This document shows, one piece after another, positions 1-6,085 of a stretch of DNA of 6,133 bases. Under the pieces are notes generated by a model. The model was given only the letters and a program-made list of their open reading frames with translations. It did not search any database and had not been told where the DNA came from. The stretch is taken from positions 1-6,133 of the forward strand of contig JAJZJJ010000196.1 in the NCBI GenBank assembly GCA_021810175.1, in the 5' to 3' direction. Every line of letters begins with the position of its first letter. Position 1 is the first letter of the stretch. Source of the DNA: Acidobacteriota bacterium (lineage in GTDB: Bacteria; Acidobacteriota; Terriglobia; Terriglobales; Acidobacteriaceae). Position numbers and translations under genes: made by a program.

Positions 1-1409
1 AAGCGGGAGACCTCGTCAGAAAGCTCATTGAGCATGAGCTCGGCATTGTAGGCTTCGCGGAAGAAGCGGCGGTCGAGCCACTTTTGCAGGCTGCGAGAGA
101 CGCCGAAGCGAAAGGCAAGGACGAGGAGGAGAAAGAGCGCGGCCCAGGCGAAATCGGAAGGTCCGGGCTGGCGGCTCTGCATGGCGGGAAGGAGCAGACG
201 CAGGATGACGACGACGACAAGAGCGGCCTGGAGTACCCAGAGGGAGGCGCGGGCGAGGGCATAGCGGGTGCCGATGCGGAGGATAACGCGGAGATCGAGA
301 GCGCGCTGGACGACGATGACGTAAGTGAGGGTGAGAGGCGCCAGCATGAAGAGAGCGCCGCCGAGATAGCGGAGCCAGAACCAGCGGGGCTGAAAACCAT
401 TGATGCCGAAGCGGGGCAGGAGGAAGAAGACGATGAGCATCGCGCCCATGCCGATGCTCATGCCGGCGATGAGGACGCGCAGGCGGCGGCGGGTGTCGGC
501 CGAGGTGGCGGTGACGAGCTTATGGACGGTGAGGGCGATGTAGAGGAGGAGGAAGAGGAGGTTGAGATAGCTGATGACGGGGCCGGCGATGTCGCTGGCG
601 CGGGTGAGGAAGCGGCCGTCGCCGCCGAAGTAGTACTCGACGACCATTGAGGGGTAGAGGAAGGCGAAGGCGACGGCGAAGACGGCGAGGAGAAGCCATT
701 TGAGCCAGGGGAGGCGGGCGTCGAGGCGGGAGCGCTCAGGGAAATAGACGCCGAAGAGGAAGAGCGCGGGGCCGGCGGCAAAGAGGATGGTGTAGTGCCA
801 GAAGGATCGGAGGAGGAGGCCCAGTCCGTGGGCGTTGAAGACTCCTATGAAGACCACGCTGGGGAAGGTGAGCAGGACGAGGAGGAGCCAGGCATTGCGG
901 TCGGTGGGGCGCGAGAGGACGACCCAATAGCCGATGAGCAGGCAGACGAGCGGGAGAAAGCTGACGATGACGAACTCGCGCCAGAAGACAAGCATGGCGG
1001 AGCTTTTGCCGAAGGCCCAGGTTTCCCGGCGAAGGTTGATGAGGGCGGTGCCGGTGCGGCCGGCGGGAGTGGAGTAGCCGATTTCGAGGATGTCGCCGGG
1101 GCGGGACTGGGAGAGGATGTCGTGCCACTGGGCGACTCCAGTGTAGGGAGCGCCGTTGAGGGAGTGGATGACGTCGCCGCGGGCGAGACCAGCTTTTACG
1201 GCTTCGGGCTGCAGGAAGGTGACGCGGTGGGAGTCGAAATCCCAGAAGAGGGGATTGCGGATCTGCCTGTCCCAATGAACGCGGATATTCCATGAGCTAT
1301 GGACGCCGGAGATCCAGGAGGCCATGCTGGCGAGCATCCAGAGGGCCAGCAGGGTGCGAAGCAGCGTGACAGGGGGATATTTCCGGCGCGGATTCATTGG
1401 TGGAGTCAT
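1..1409 (-). CDS. PDZ-containing multi-pass membrane sensor/regulator, likely SpoIIE-type phosphatase or histidine kinase family (3' end outside window)
   Basis: The first 469 residues of a larger protein are visible; the frame is open to the left edge. Residues about 17-35 form a first membrane span. Residues about 62-127 look like a PDZ domain, with a carboxylate-loop-like start around L66-A75, the core A76-RGDVIHSLNG and a closing strand near 121-127. Further spans follow at about 145-165, 173-192, 203-222, 236-252, 275-296, 311-331 and 348-367, and perhaps two more at 389-408 and 420-434. The sequence then turns charged (WLDRRFFREAYNAE), as in acidobacterial membrane regulators that continue into GAF and SpoIIE/PP2C phosphatase or histidine kinase domains. 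Topology suggests the PDZ lies outside the cytoplasmic membrane. The ATG at 1409 is preferred: it directly precedes the first hydrophobic segment and has a weak GAG six bases upstream. An alternative ATG lies four codons later. It is transcribed divergently from the VOC gene. The output domain is inferred, because it is not in the window. Confidence 0.72.
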   Translation of the reverse strand, partial: MTPPMNPRRKYPPVTLLRTLLALWMLASMASWISGVHSSWNIRVHWDRQIRNPLFWDFDSHRVTFLQPEAVKAGLARGDVIHSLNGAPYTGVAQWHDILSQSRPGDILEIGYSTPAGRTGTALINLRRETWAFGKSSAMLVFWREFVIVSFLPLVCLLIGYWVVLSRPTDRNAWLLLVLLTFPSVVFIGVFNAHGLGLLLRSFWHYTILFAAGPALFLFGVYFPERSRLDARLPWLKWLLLAVFAVAFAFLYPSMVVEYYFGGDGRFLTRASDIAGPVISYLNLLFLLLYIALTVHKLVTATSADTRRRLRVLIAGMSIGMGAMLIVFFLLPRFGINGFQPRWFWLRYLGGALFMLAPLTLTYVIVVQRALDLRVILRIGTRYALARASLWVLQAALVVVVILRLLLPAMQSRQPGPSDFAWAALFLLLVLAFRFGVSRSLQKWLDRRFFREAYNAELMLNELSDEVSR

Positions 1410-1496
1410 GGTATCTCGGAGCAGACTAATGTGCCGCAGAGAAAAGGCCGCGGAGTGCGGTATTCTCGATTACGCAAAAGAAACAGGGGAGGTTTC
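1410..1496. promoter_or_regulatory. Divergent intergenic region between the sensor and VOC genes
   Basis: These 87 bases must carry start signals for both flanking genes. For the plus-strand gene the best candidate is a TATTCT -10-like hexamer at 1461-1466, about 30 bases before the start codon, but no good -35 element lies at 16-18 bases from it. For the minus-strand gene no convincing hexamer pair is visible. The region is clearly richer in A and T around 1461-1485 than its surroundings, which fits a promoter. Whether the two genes share a regulator cannot be judged from sequence alone. Confidence 0.3.
1485..1492 (+). promoter_or_regulatory. Ribosome binding site of the VOC gene
   Basis: AGGGGAGG is a strong Shine-Dalgarno match four bases before the ATG at 1497. 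It decides the start: the frame is open further upstream to an ATG at 1299, but that extension would overlap the divergent gene and would bury the signal peptide inside the protein. Confidence 0.8.
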
Positions 1497-2450
1497 ATGC
1501 GTAAATTGGTTCTGCTGCTGGCGCTGGCCAGCGTGACGTGCGCGGCGCAGTCGCGGCCGAAGATTCTGGGCGTGTCGCATCTGGCGCTGTACGCGGCCAA
1601 CATGGCGAAGAGCGAGCACTTTTACGTTCATGACCTGGGATTTCTGAAGGGGACGGATCCGGAACATGCGGACGGAGTGCGGTACTACGTGAACCGGGAG
1701 CAGTTTATCGAGCTGATGCCGCTGGCGGCGAACGCGGGCGTGAACCGGCTGGTGGACATCGGGTGGATCACGACCAATGCGGAGCAGATGCGGGAGTATC
1801 TGGGAGCGCATGGGGTGAAGGTTCCGAGCGCGGTGAAGCATGGGACGGACGGCAGCGCGTGGTTCGATGTGAAGGATCCGGAAGGGAACACGGTGGAGTT
1901 TAACCAGCCGCCGGCAAAGGTGCTGGCGATGAGTCTGGAGGAGCTTTACGACCTGCCGGGGAAGGCAGATCCGATCGGGATGCGGATGATCCACTGCGGG
2001 GAGATGGTTCACAGCCGGGCGAAGGAAGACACGTTCTACCGGAAGCTGCTGGGATTCCGGCCGTACTGGTACGGCGGGATGAAGACGGGGAAGGTGGACT
2101 GGGTTTCGCAGCAGGTTCCGAACGGGCACGACTGGCTGGAGTACATGATGACGAGCGGCCCTTCGGGGAGCGGGATACCGGCGAATATATCGCGGAAGCA
2201 GCTGGGGGTGCTGGACCACTTTTCGCTGGGGATTGTGGACATGGAAGCGGCGGTGACGAAGCTGGATTCCGAGGGGCGGCTGAAGGATAACGAGCATGTG
2301 GGGCCGCAGATCGGACGGGACGGGAAGTGGCAGTACAACCTGTTCGATCCGGACGGGACGCGCGTGGAGTTGATGGAGTACACGGCGAAGGAGAAGCCAT
2401 GCTGCTCGCCGTTTACGGCGGTGAGTCCGGTGCTGGGGATGCAGCCGTAG
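1497..2450 (+). CDS. Exported two-domain VOC-superfamily (glyoxalase/extradiol dioxygenase fold) protein
   Basis: The protein has 317 residues. Residues 1-19 are a signal peptide: MRK, a hydrophobic stretch (LVLLLALASV), then a likely signal peptidase I site near CAA-QS. The mature protein is therefore probably periplasmic or secreted; C15 does not sit in a good lipobox. Two VOC modules follow, at about 25-137 and 161-297. Module 2 has the usual metal-ligand pattern at H166, E215, H241 and E291, with the typical ending FDPDGTRVELMEY. Module 1 shows H28, E72 and E134 (DPEGNTVEFNQ), but D87 where a second histidine would be expected. VOC proteins bind a divalent metal and act as lyases, isomerases, dioxygenases or resistance proteins; the substrate here is not predictable. 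The C-terminal tail carries a CC pair (302-303). Codons are strongly G-ending, unlike the C-ending minus-strand neighbours. It stands alone, convergent with the DUF6766 gene. Confidence 0.85.
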   Translation: MRKLVLLLALASVTCAAQSRPKILGVSHLALYAANMAKSEHFYVHDLGFLKGTDPEHADGVRYYVNREQFIELMPLAANAGVNRLVDIGWITTNAEQMREYLGAHGVKVPSAVKHGTDGSAWFDVKDPEGNTVEFNQPPAKVLAMSLEELYDLPGKADPIGMRMIHCGEMVHSRAKEDTFYRKLLGFRPYWYGGMKTGKVDWVSQQVPNGHDWLEYMMTSGPSGSGIPANISRKQLGVLDHFSLGIVDMEAAVTKLDSEGRLKDNEHVGPQIGRDGKWQYNLFDPDGTRVELMEYTAKEKPCCSPFTAVSPVLGMQP

Positions 2451-2465
2451 GGCTGGGAAGAGGGA

Positions 2466-2494
2466 GCAGGCCTCGTTGCGGAGAACGGGCCTGC
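2466..2494. terminator. Hairpin between convergent genes, probable bidirectional terminator
   Basis: GCAGGCC (2466-2472) and CGTT (2474-2477) pair with AACG (2484-2487) and GGCCTGC (2488-2494). This gives an 11-bp stem with one bulged T at 2473 and a six-base loop. It lies 15 bases after the VOC stop codon and 6 bases from the end of the oppositely oriented DUF6766 gene. A true U-tract is lacking on both sides (only TTATT soon after the stem on the plus side, a pyrimidine-rich run on the minus side). The position is convincing and the terminator strength uncertain. Confidence 0.5.
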
Positions 2495-2500
2495 CGAGGC

Positions 2501-3124
2501 TTATTCGTTGGTGATGCCGGTTGCGCTGTTGCTGCTGGCGACGGGCTTGGATTCGGGTGAGCCCTGCTGGCGGAGAAAGATGCTGAGGACGACGTAGATG
2601 GCGATGGCGGCGAACTCGGCCTCCCACGTCTGAGCATTGGCGAACCAAAAGGCGGAGCCGAGGCCGAACTGGACGAGGGAGATGGGCGGCTGGTGGATCA
2701 TGCGCAGATTCTCGTTGTACTTTCGCGCCCCGAAGAAGAGGTGAGCGATGAAGGCGAGAGCGAAGAGCAGGGCAAAGGCGAGGGAGAGGGAGTTGCGATA
2801 GATCCAGGGGAAGTTCTGGCCTTCCCTGTCCGGATGGGTCTTTGGATTGCGGCGGAGCGAGTGGGGCGCGCCCTTCTCGCGGAAGCGGCGGCCAAAAAGG
2901 ATGAGGCAGCCGAGCTGCAGCAGGGCGGCCTGCCAGTTGGTGAACATTCCGTCGAGGAAATTGCCGGTGCTGAGGTAGGCAAGATAGCCGATGCGTGGCA
3001 TGCCGTGCACGGAGAGCTGGGAGTTATAGCTGAAGTGTCCGGTGACCGTCTGGGCGAAGAAGGCGGCGATGAAGAGCGCGGCAAAGAGAGAAGAAAGGCC
3101 GTGATTCCGGAACCATTTGGCCAT
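2501..3124 (-). CDS. DUF6766-type membrane protein with internal duplication
   Basis: The protein has 207 residues and no established function. It matches my memory of the DUF6766 family of small membrane proteins, with hallmarks such as YNE, QPP, W-E-x-E and the QxGSPESK tail. Membrane spans lie at about 11-29, 64-78, 113-132 and 168-185. The two halves are clearly related: residues 6-87 align with 110-190 at an almost constant offset of 103. Y33-N34 matches Y136-N137, P43 matches P146, W64 matches W167, and G85/P87 match G188/P190. A charged loop (about 79-108) links the halves. The ATG at 3124 is chosen because an AGGAG motif lies 10 bases upstream and the hydrophobic N-terminus begins there. 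The frame stays open far upstream, but only as a shadow of dinB. The gene follows dinB on the same strand after 130 bases, so co-transcription is possible but unproven. Its location would be the inner membrane. Confidence 0.82.
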   Translation of the reverse strand: MAKWFRNHGLSSLFAALFIAAFFAQTVTGHFSYNSQLSVHGMPRIGYLAYLSTGNFLDGMFTNWQAALLQLGCLILFGRRFREKGAPHSLRRNPKTHPDREGQNFPWIYRNSLSLAFALLFALAFIAHLFFGARKYNENLRMIHQPPISLVQFGLGSAFWFANAQTWEAEFAAIAIYVVLSIFLRQQGSPESKPVASSNSATGITNE

Positions 3125-3254
3125 CGTGGCGGGTCTCCTGGGCAAGCCGGTGTCGTAAGAGACGGATGAGGCGGCTGGGCGGCAGGTTGGATGCGGGGAC
3201 GGGGCGGGGAATTCAGGGGCGTCAGCCGTGGCGGATGGTGCTGGGTGCGCGAGC
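3125..3254 (-). other. Intergenic spacer between dinB and the DUF6766 gene
   Basis: This spacer of 130 bases is C-rich on the coding strand. Apart from the AGGAG ribosome binding site (plus-strand 3135-3139), I see no strong hairpin with a U-tract and no convincing promoter hexamers. Read-through from dinB is therefore plausible, but a weak internal promoter cannot be excluded. Confidence 0.35.
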
Positions 3255-4346
3255 TTAGGAGGCGGGCTGGGGAAGATGCTCGGCGAAGAGGTCGGCCTGG
3301 GTTGGCGATTCGTCGGGGTGGCGAAAGTTGGAGAAGCCGACGCCGATGAGGCGGTAGCGCTGGTCGGGGGCGAGATGGACGCGGTCGCGGAGGGTGAGAG
3401 CGATGGCGGTGAACTGTTCGCAGGAGGCGGGCGGTTCGGGTGGGGTGAGGCTGCGGGTGAGGTTGCGGAAATCAGCGGTTTTGAGCTTGAGGACGACAGT
3501 GCGGGGGATGCGGGTCTCTTTGCGGGAGGCGAGCCAGACCTTTTCGGCGAGGCGGCGGATGGCGTCGGTGGTGTCGTCGAGGGCGAGGTCGCGGTCGAAG
3601 GTGTCTTCGGCGGAGATGGACTGGGTGAGGCGGTTGGGGACGACGGGGCTTTCGTCGATGCCGAAGGCCAGCTCGCGGAGGCGGAGGCCGTGGCGTCCGA
3701 AGTTGCTTTCGAGAATGGCGGGGTCGAGGGCGCGGAGATGGGCGACGAGGTGGATGCCGAGGGTGGCGAGGCGCTGGGCGGTGACTTCGCCGACACCGGG
3801 GAGGCGTTCGACGGGCAGCGGCGGGAGGAAGGAATCGACGTCGGCGGGCTGGATGACGAAGAGGCCGTCGGGCTTGCGCCAGTCGGAGGCGATTTTGGCG
3901 AGGAATTTGTTGGGGGCGACGCCGGCGGAGGCGGCAAGATTGAGCTCGGCGCGGATGGCGCGGCGGATGGAGATGGCGACGCGGGTGGCGGTGGCGAGAC
4001 CGGATTTATTGGCGGTGACGTCGAGATAGGCCTCGTCGAGGGAGAGCGGTTCGATGAGGTCGGTGTGGCGGCTGAAGATTTCGCGGGTCTGGCGGGAGAC
4101 GGCGCGGTAACGGGGAAAGTCGGGCGGGACGAAGACGGCGTGCGGGCAGAGGCGTTCGGCGCGGAGAGCGGGCATGGCGGAGCGGACGCCGAAGCGGCGA
4201 GCTTCATAGGAAGCGGCGCAGACGACGGAACGTGGGCCGCGCCAGGCGACGACAACGGGACGGCCGCGGAGGGTGGGGTCGTCGCGCTGCTCGACCGAGG
4301 CGTAGAAGGCGTCCATGTCGACGTGGACGATCTTGCGGACGGCCAT
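3255..4346 (-). CDS. dinB: DNA polymerase IV (Y-family translesion polymerase)
   Basis: This 363-residue protein is of usual length for the family. It copies damaged or mismatched DNA in the cytoplasm with low fidelity. The palm/fingers begin at once with IVHVDMDAFYASVEQ, where D10 is the first catalytic metal ligand and Y15 the expected steric gate against ribonucleotides. SYEAR (46-50) is the nucleotide-contacting finger motif. SLDEAYLD (102-109) supplies catalytic D104 and E105. The block from SAGVAPNKFLAKIASD to KPDG (140-161) is the conserved palm motif. A helix-hairpin-helix (LPGVGEVTAQRLATLGI) begins at 182, and the little-finger domain covers about 240-340. QADLF (350-354) near the C-terminus matches a sliding-clamp binding pentapeptide. 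No catalytic residue is missing. No recognisable purine-rich ribosome binding site precedes the ATG at 4346, so the transcript may be leaderless. No LexA-type SOS box of the E. coli kind is visible upstream. Confidence 0.97.
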   Translation of the reverse strand: MAVRKIVHVDMDAFYASVEQRDDPTLRGRPVVVAWRGPRSVVCAASYEARRFGVRSAMPALRAERLCPHAVFVPPDFPRYRAVSRQTREIFSRHTDLIEPLSLDEAYLDVTANKSGLATATRVAISIRRAIRAELNLAASAGVAPNKFLAKIASDWRKPDGLFVIQPADVDSFLPPLPVERLPGVGEVTAQRLATLGIHLVAHLRALDPAILESNFGRHGLRLRELAFGIDESPVVPNRLTQSISAEDTFDRDLALDDTTDAIRRLAEKVWLASRKETRIPRTVVLKLKTADFRNLTRSLTPPEPPASCEQFTAIALTLRDRVHLAPDQRYRLIGVGFSNFRHPDESPTQADLFAEHLPQPAS

Positions 4347-4352
4347 GGGGGA

Positions 4353-4358
4353 AGTGTA
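4353..4358 (-). promoter_or_regulatory. Possible -10 element of dinB (leaderless start)
   Basis: Read on the minus strand, TACACT lies six bases before the dinB ATG. It is the best -10-like hexamer nearby, and initiation from it would place the RNA 5' end at or next to the start codon. This fits the absence of a Shine-Dalgarno sequence. No good -35 hexamer is found 16-18 bases further up, so the call is tentative. Confidence 0.3.
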
Positions 4359-4382
4359 GCAAAGAAAAGGCGAAGAGTGGCA

Positions 4383-4419
4383 GAGTCTTTCACCGCGGGG
4401 GACACGGAGGACACAGAGG
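4383..4419 (-). repeat. Dispersed intergenic repeat-like motif with 9-base periodicity
   Basis: On the plus strand, CACCGCGGG is followed by GGACACGGA and GGACACAGA and then GG. On the minus strand this reads CCTCTGTGTCCTCCGTGTCC, then CCCGCGGTGAAAGACT. Two near-identical 9-base units stand next to a diverged third. The pattern resembles short 'CTCTGTGTCC…GGTGAAA' motifs that I recall scattered between genes in several bacterial phyla. It lies 37 bases upstream of dinB. Copy number in this genome cannot be judged from a single instance. Confidence 0.45.
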
Positions 4420-4514
4420 CTTTTGGGGCGGCGTAGACGGCTGTGAAGGGCGGACGCTTCGCGATCTCCCGTCTGCCCGCGAGAGATGGGGTCAGTGCGT
4501 GGCGGGGACGGATT

Positions 4515-4538
4515 GGTGGGCCCGGATGGTGGGTCCGG
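4515..4538 (+). repeat. Short direct repeat next to the galP 3' hairpin
   Basis: GGTGGGCCCGG (4515-4525) and GGTGGGTCCGG (4528-4538) are 11-base units that differ at one position and are separated by two bases. The second unit overlaps the left arm of the hairpin at 4531-4555. The meaning is unknown and the motif is short. Confidence 0.4.
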
Positions 4539-4555
4539 CAGGGTTTGCCGGACCC
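4531..4555 (-). terminator. Perfect 10-bp hairpin after the sugar transporter gene
   Basis: GGGTCCGGCA (4531-4540) and TGCCGGACCC (4546-4555) form a perfect GC-rich stem with a five-base loop. It begins 11 bases past the stop codon of the transporter gene in the direction of transcription, the normal place for a terminator. No U-tract follows on the minus strand, so it may instead protect the mRNA 3' end or act with other factors. Confidence 0.5.
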
Positions 4556-4566
4556 GAGGTGGGTGA

Positions 4567-5964
4567 CTACTGCTGGCCGATTTTGCGGAGAGGTTTGCCG
4601 GCCATGAGGTTGCGTTCGATGTGTTCCAGGGTGATGTTTTTGGTTTCCGGCACCAGGAAGAAGGTGATCAGCAGGAACAGGACGTTGAAGCTGCCGTAGA
4701 GCCAGAAGGTGTTGGCCTTGCCGAAGCCGTTGAGGAGAGAGAGGAAGGTGACGCCGACGACGAAGTTGGCGACCCAGTTGGTGAGGGTAGAAGCGGCGAT
4801 GCCGAAATCGCGGCCCTTGATGGGCTGGACCTCGGAGCAGAGGATCCAGATGAGCGGACCGGCGGACATGGCGAAGCCGACGATGAACATCAGGAGCATG
4901 GCGACGGTGAAGATCTGCTCTCCGTGGGTGGCGATGCCGAGATGCATCATGGTGCCGACGAGTCCCATGCCGATGGCCATGACGGTGAAGCCGGTGTAGA
5001 GGATGGGTTTGCGGCCCCACTTATCGACGAAGAAGATGGCGATGAAGGTGGCGAGGACGTTGGTGAGGCCGACGATGACGGTGAACCACGACTGCGCCGT
5101 GCCGTTGTAGCCCATGTCCTGGAAGATGCGCGGGGCGTAGTACATCACGACGTTCATGCCGGTGAACTGCTGCACGACCTGGAGCAGGACGCCGAGGCCG
5201 ACGGAACGGCGGAAATTTTTGTTCTCAAGGAACATGTGCCAGCCGCGCTGGGGGATGCGGAGCTGTTCGGCGATTTCCGCCTCTTCGCGCTTGACGATTT
5301 CGGGATTGCCGCGGAGGCGGGTGAGCACTTTGGTGGCTTCTTCGGTGCGTCCGCGCATCATGAGCCAGCGGGGGCTGTCCGGGAGGGTGAAGACGCCCAT
5401 GAAGAAGAGCGCGCCGGGGATTCCGATGATGCCGAGCATCCAGTGCCAGTTACCGGATTTGTAGAAGGCGGCATCGGAGAGGTAGGCGACGAGGATGCCG
5501 GTGGTGATCATGAGCTGATAAAGCGAAACCATGGAGCCGCGGATATTCTCGGGGGCGATTTCGGCGAGGTACAGGGGAGCGGTGAAGGAGAGAATGCCGA
5601 TGGAGACGCCGAGGATGAGGCGTCCGGCGAGGAGGACGCCGACGGACCAGGCCACGCCGCAGAGGGCGGAGGCGACGACAAAGATAAGGGAGCCCCAGAG
5701 GAGGGATTTTTTGCGGCCGAGAGCGGAGGACATCCAGCCGGCGCCGACGGCGCCAGCGGCAGCGCCGAGCATCATCCAGCTGACAATGTGCTCGATCATG
5801 GTGTCGGAGACGTGGAAGTCCAGCTGGATAAACTTCTGAGCGCCTGAAATGACGCCGATGTCGAGGCCGAACATCAGTCCCGCGAGGCCGGCGAGCAGGC
5901 CGATGAAGACGGCTGCGGCTTTGGGATGGGCTGAGGTGTGGGCCGAGTGCGCGGTAGAGTTCAT
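4567..5964 (-). CDS. galP: Sugar:proton symporter of the GalP/AraE/XylE type (MFS sugar porter)
   Basis: This 465-residue, 12-span inner-membrane transporter is nearly the same length as E. coli GalP and imports a hexose or pentose with a proton. Motifs in order: GLMFGLDIGVISGA (29-42) with D35, the proton-coupling aspartate of the family; GRKK (83-86); R115 in the fourth span; PLYLAEIAPENIRG (130-143); QLMITTG (150-156) with sugar-contacting Q150; PDSPRWL (195-201); QQFTGMNVVMYYAP (265-278), which contains the central sugar-binding QQ; DKWGRKP; SEVQP followed by KGRDFG; and the ending VPETKNITLEHIERNL. The last motif and the QQ region are strikingly GalP-like. Galactose or glucose are therefore likely substrates, but arabinose or xylose cannot be excluded. 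The ATG at 5964 is chosen because GGAG lies five bases upstream and the length then fits. An upstream in-frame ATG at 6006 would add 14 residues without a good ribosome site. Regulation by a LacI-family repressor is suggested by the leader. Confidence 0.93.
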   Translation of the reverse strand: MNSTAHSAHTSAHPKAAAVFIGLLAGLAGLMFGLDIGVISGAQKFIQLDFHVSDTMIEHIVSWMMLGAAAGAVGAGWMSSALGRKKSLLWGSLIFVVASALCGVAWSVGVLLAGRLILGVSIGILSFTAPLYLAEIAPENIRGSMVSLYQLMITTGILVAYLSDAAFYKSGNWHWMLGIIGIPGALFFMGVFTLPDSPRWLMMRGRTEEATKVLTRLRGNPEIVKREEAEIAEQLRIPQRGWHMFLENKNFRRSVGLGVLLQVVQQFTGMNVVMYYAPRIFQDMGYNGTAQSWFTVIVGLTNVLATFIAIFFVDKWGRKPILYTGFTVMAIGMGLVGTMMHLGIATHGEQIFTVAMLLMFIVGFAMSAGPLIWILCSEVQPIKGRDFGIAASTLTNWVANFVVGVTFLSLLNGFGKANTFWLYGSFNVLFLLITFFLVPETKNITLEHIERNLMAGKPLRKIGQQ

Positions 5965-6012
5965 GGAGTCTCCGTCGAGGTCTGGCCGGCTGCGTGGACG
6001 CGCCATCGCTTA

Positions 6013-6024
6013 TCAAACGATTGA
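6013..6024. promoter_or_regulatory. LacI-family-like operator in the galP leader
   Basis: TCAAACGATTGA is an inverted repeat around a central CG with only the A/A pair flanking it breaking symmetry. LacI/GalR-family operators share this design: AA-n-CG-n-TT core with flanking dyad. It lies 48 bases upstream of the galP start codon and downstream of the candidate promoter, where a bound repressor would block transcription. No regulator gene is visible in the window. Confidence 0.45.
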
Positions 6025-6055
6025 GTCAGGCATGTGGCAGATCCGGCTGCACACG

Positions 6056-6085
6056 ATTGTAGTGGCATGGATCGACGGCTGACCA
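6056..6085 (-). promoter_or_regulatory. Candidate sigma-70-type promoter of galP
   Basis: On the minus strand, TGGTCA (6080-6085, 4 of 6 to the -35 consensus) is followed after 18 bases by TACAAT (6056-6061, 5 of 6 to the -10 consensus). Transcription would begin near 6049, giving a leader of about 85 bases that contains the operator-like dyad. Acidobacterial promoter consensus is less well known, so the match is only suggestive. Confidence 0.45.

Noticed and set aside
84..1295. Plus-strand frames at 84-650 and 795-1295, and minus-strand frames at 458-781 and 736-1293
   Set aside because: All are compositionally biased shadows of the PDZ-membrane regulator, whose frame is continuous from 1409 to the left edge with clear membrane spans.
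1299..1496. N-terminal extension of the VOC protein to an ATG at 1299
   Set aside because: The added 66 residues are polar low-complexity sequence, overlap the divergent gene and would place the signal peptide internally. The ribosome site at 1485-1492 supports the start at 1497.
1470..2648. A 392-codon minus-strand frame opposite the VOC gene
   Set aside because: It is Arg/His/Gln/Leu-rich with no recognisable motif and overlaps the VOC protein, which has a strong ribosome site, a signal peptide and conserved motifs.
3228..4436. A 402-codon plus-strand frame opposite dinB
   Set aside because: The product is a Gly/Ala/Glu/Asp-rich low-complexity antisense of dinB with no ribosome site or fold signature.
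2501..5020. A very long open frame on the minus strand (839 codons) spanning dinB and part of the transporter gene
   Set aside because: Only its last 207 codons look like a protein. The upstream part is low-complexity Ser/Pro/Ala/Arg-rich and overlaps dinB and galP, which are certain genes in another frame. It is an artefact of C-ending codon use.
4621..5847. A 408-codon plus-strand frame opposite galP
   Set aside because: It is acidic, His/Asp/Glu/Gly-rich sequence created by reading a membrane transporter gene backwards, with no family resemblance.
5965..6006. Longer GalP start at 6006
   Set aside because: The extra 14 residues (polar, Arg/Asp-rich) are unlike the family and no ribosome site precedes 6006, whereas GGAG lies at proper distance before 5964.
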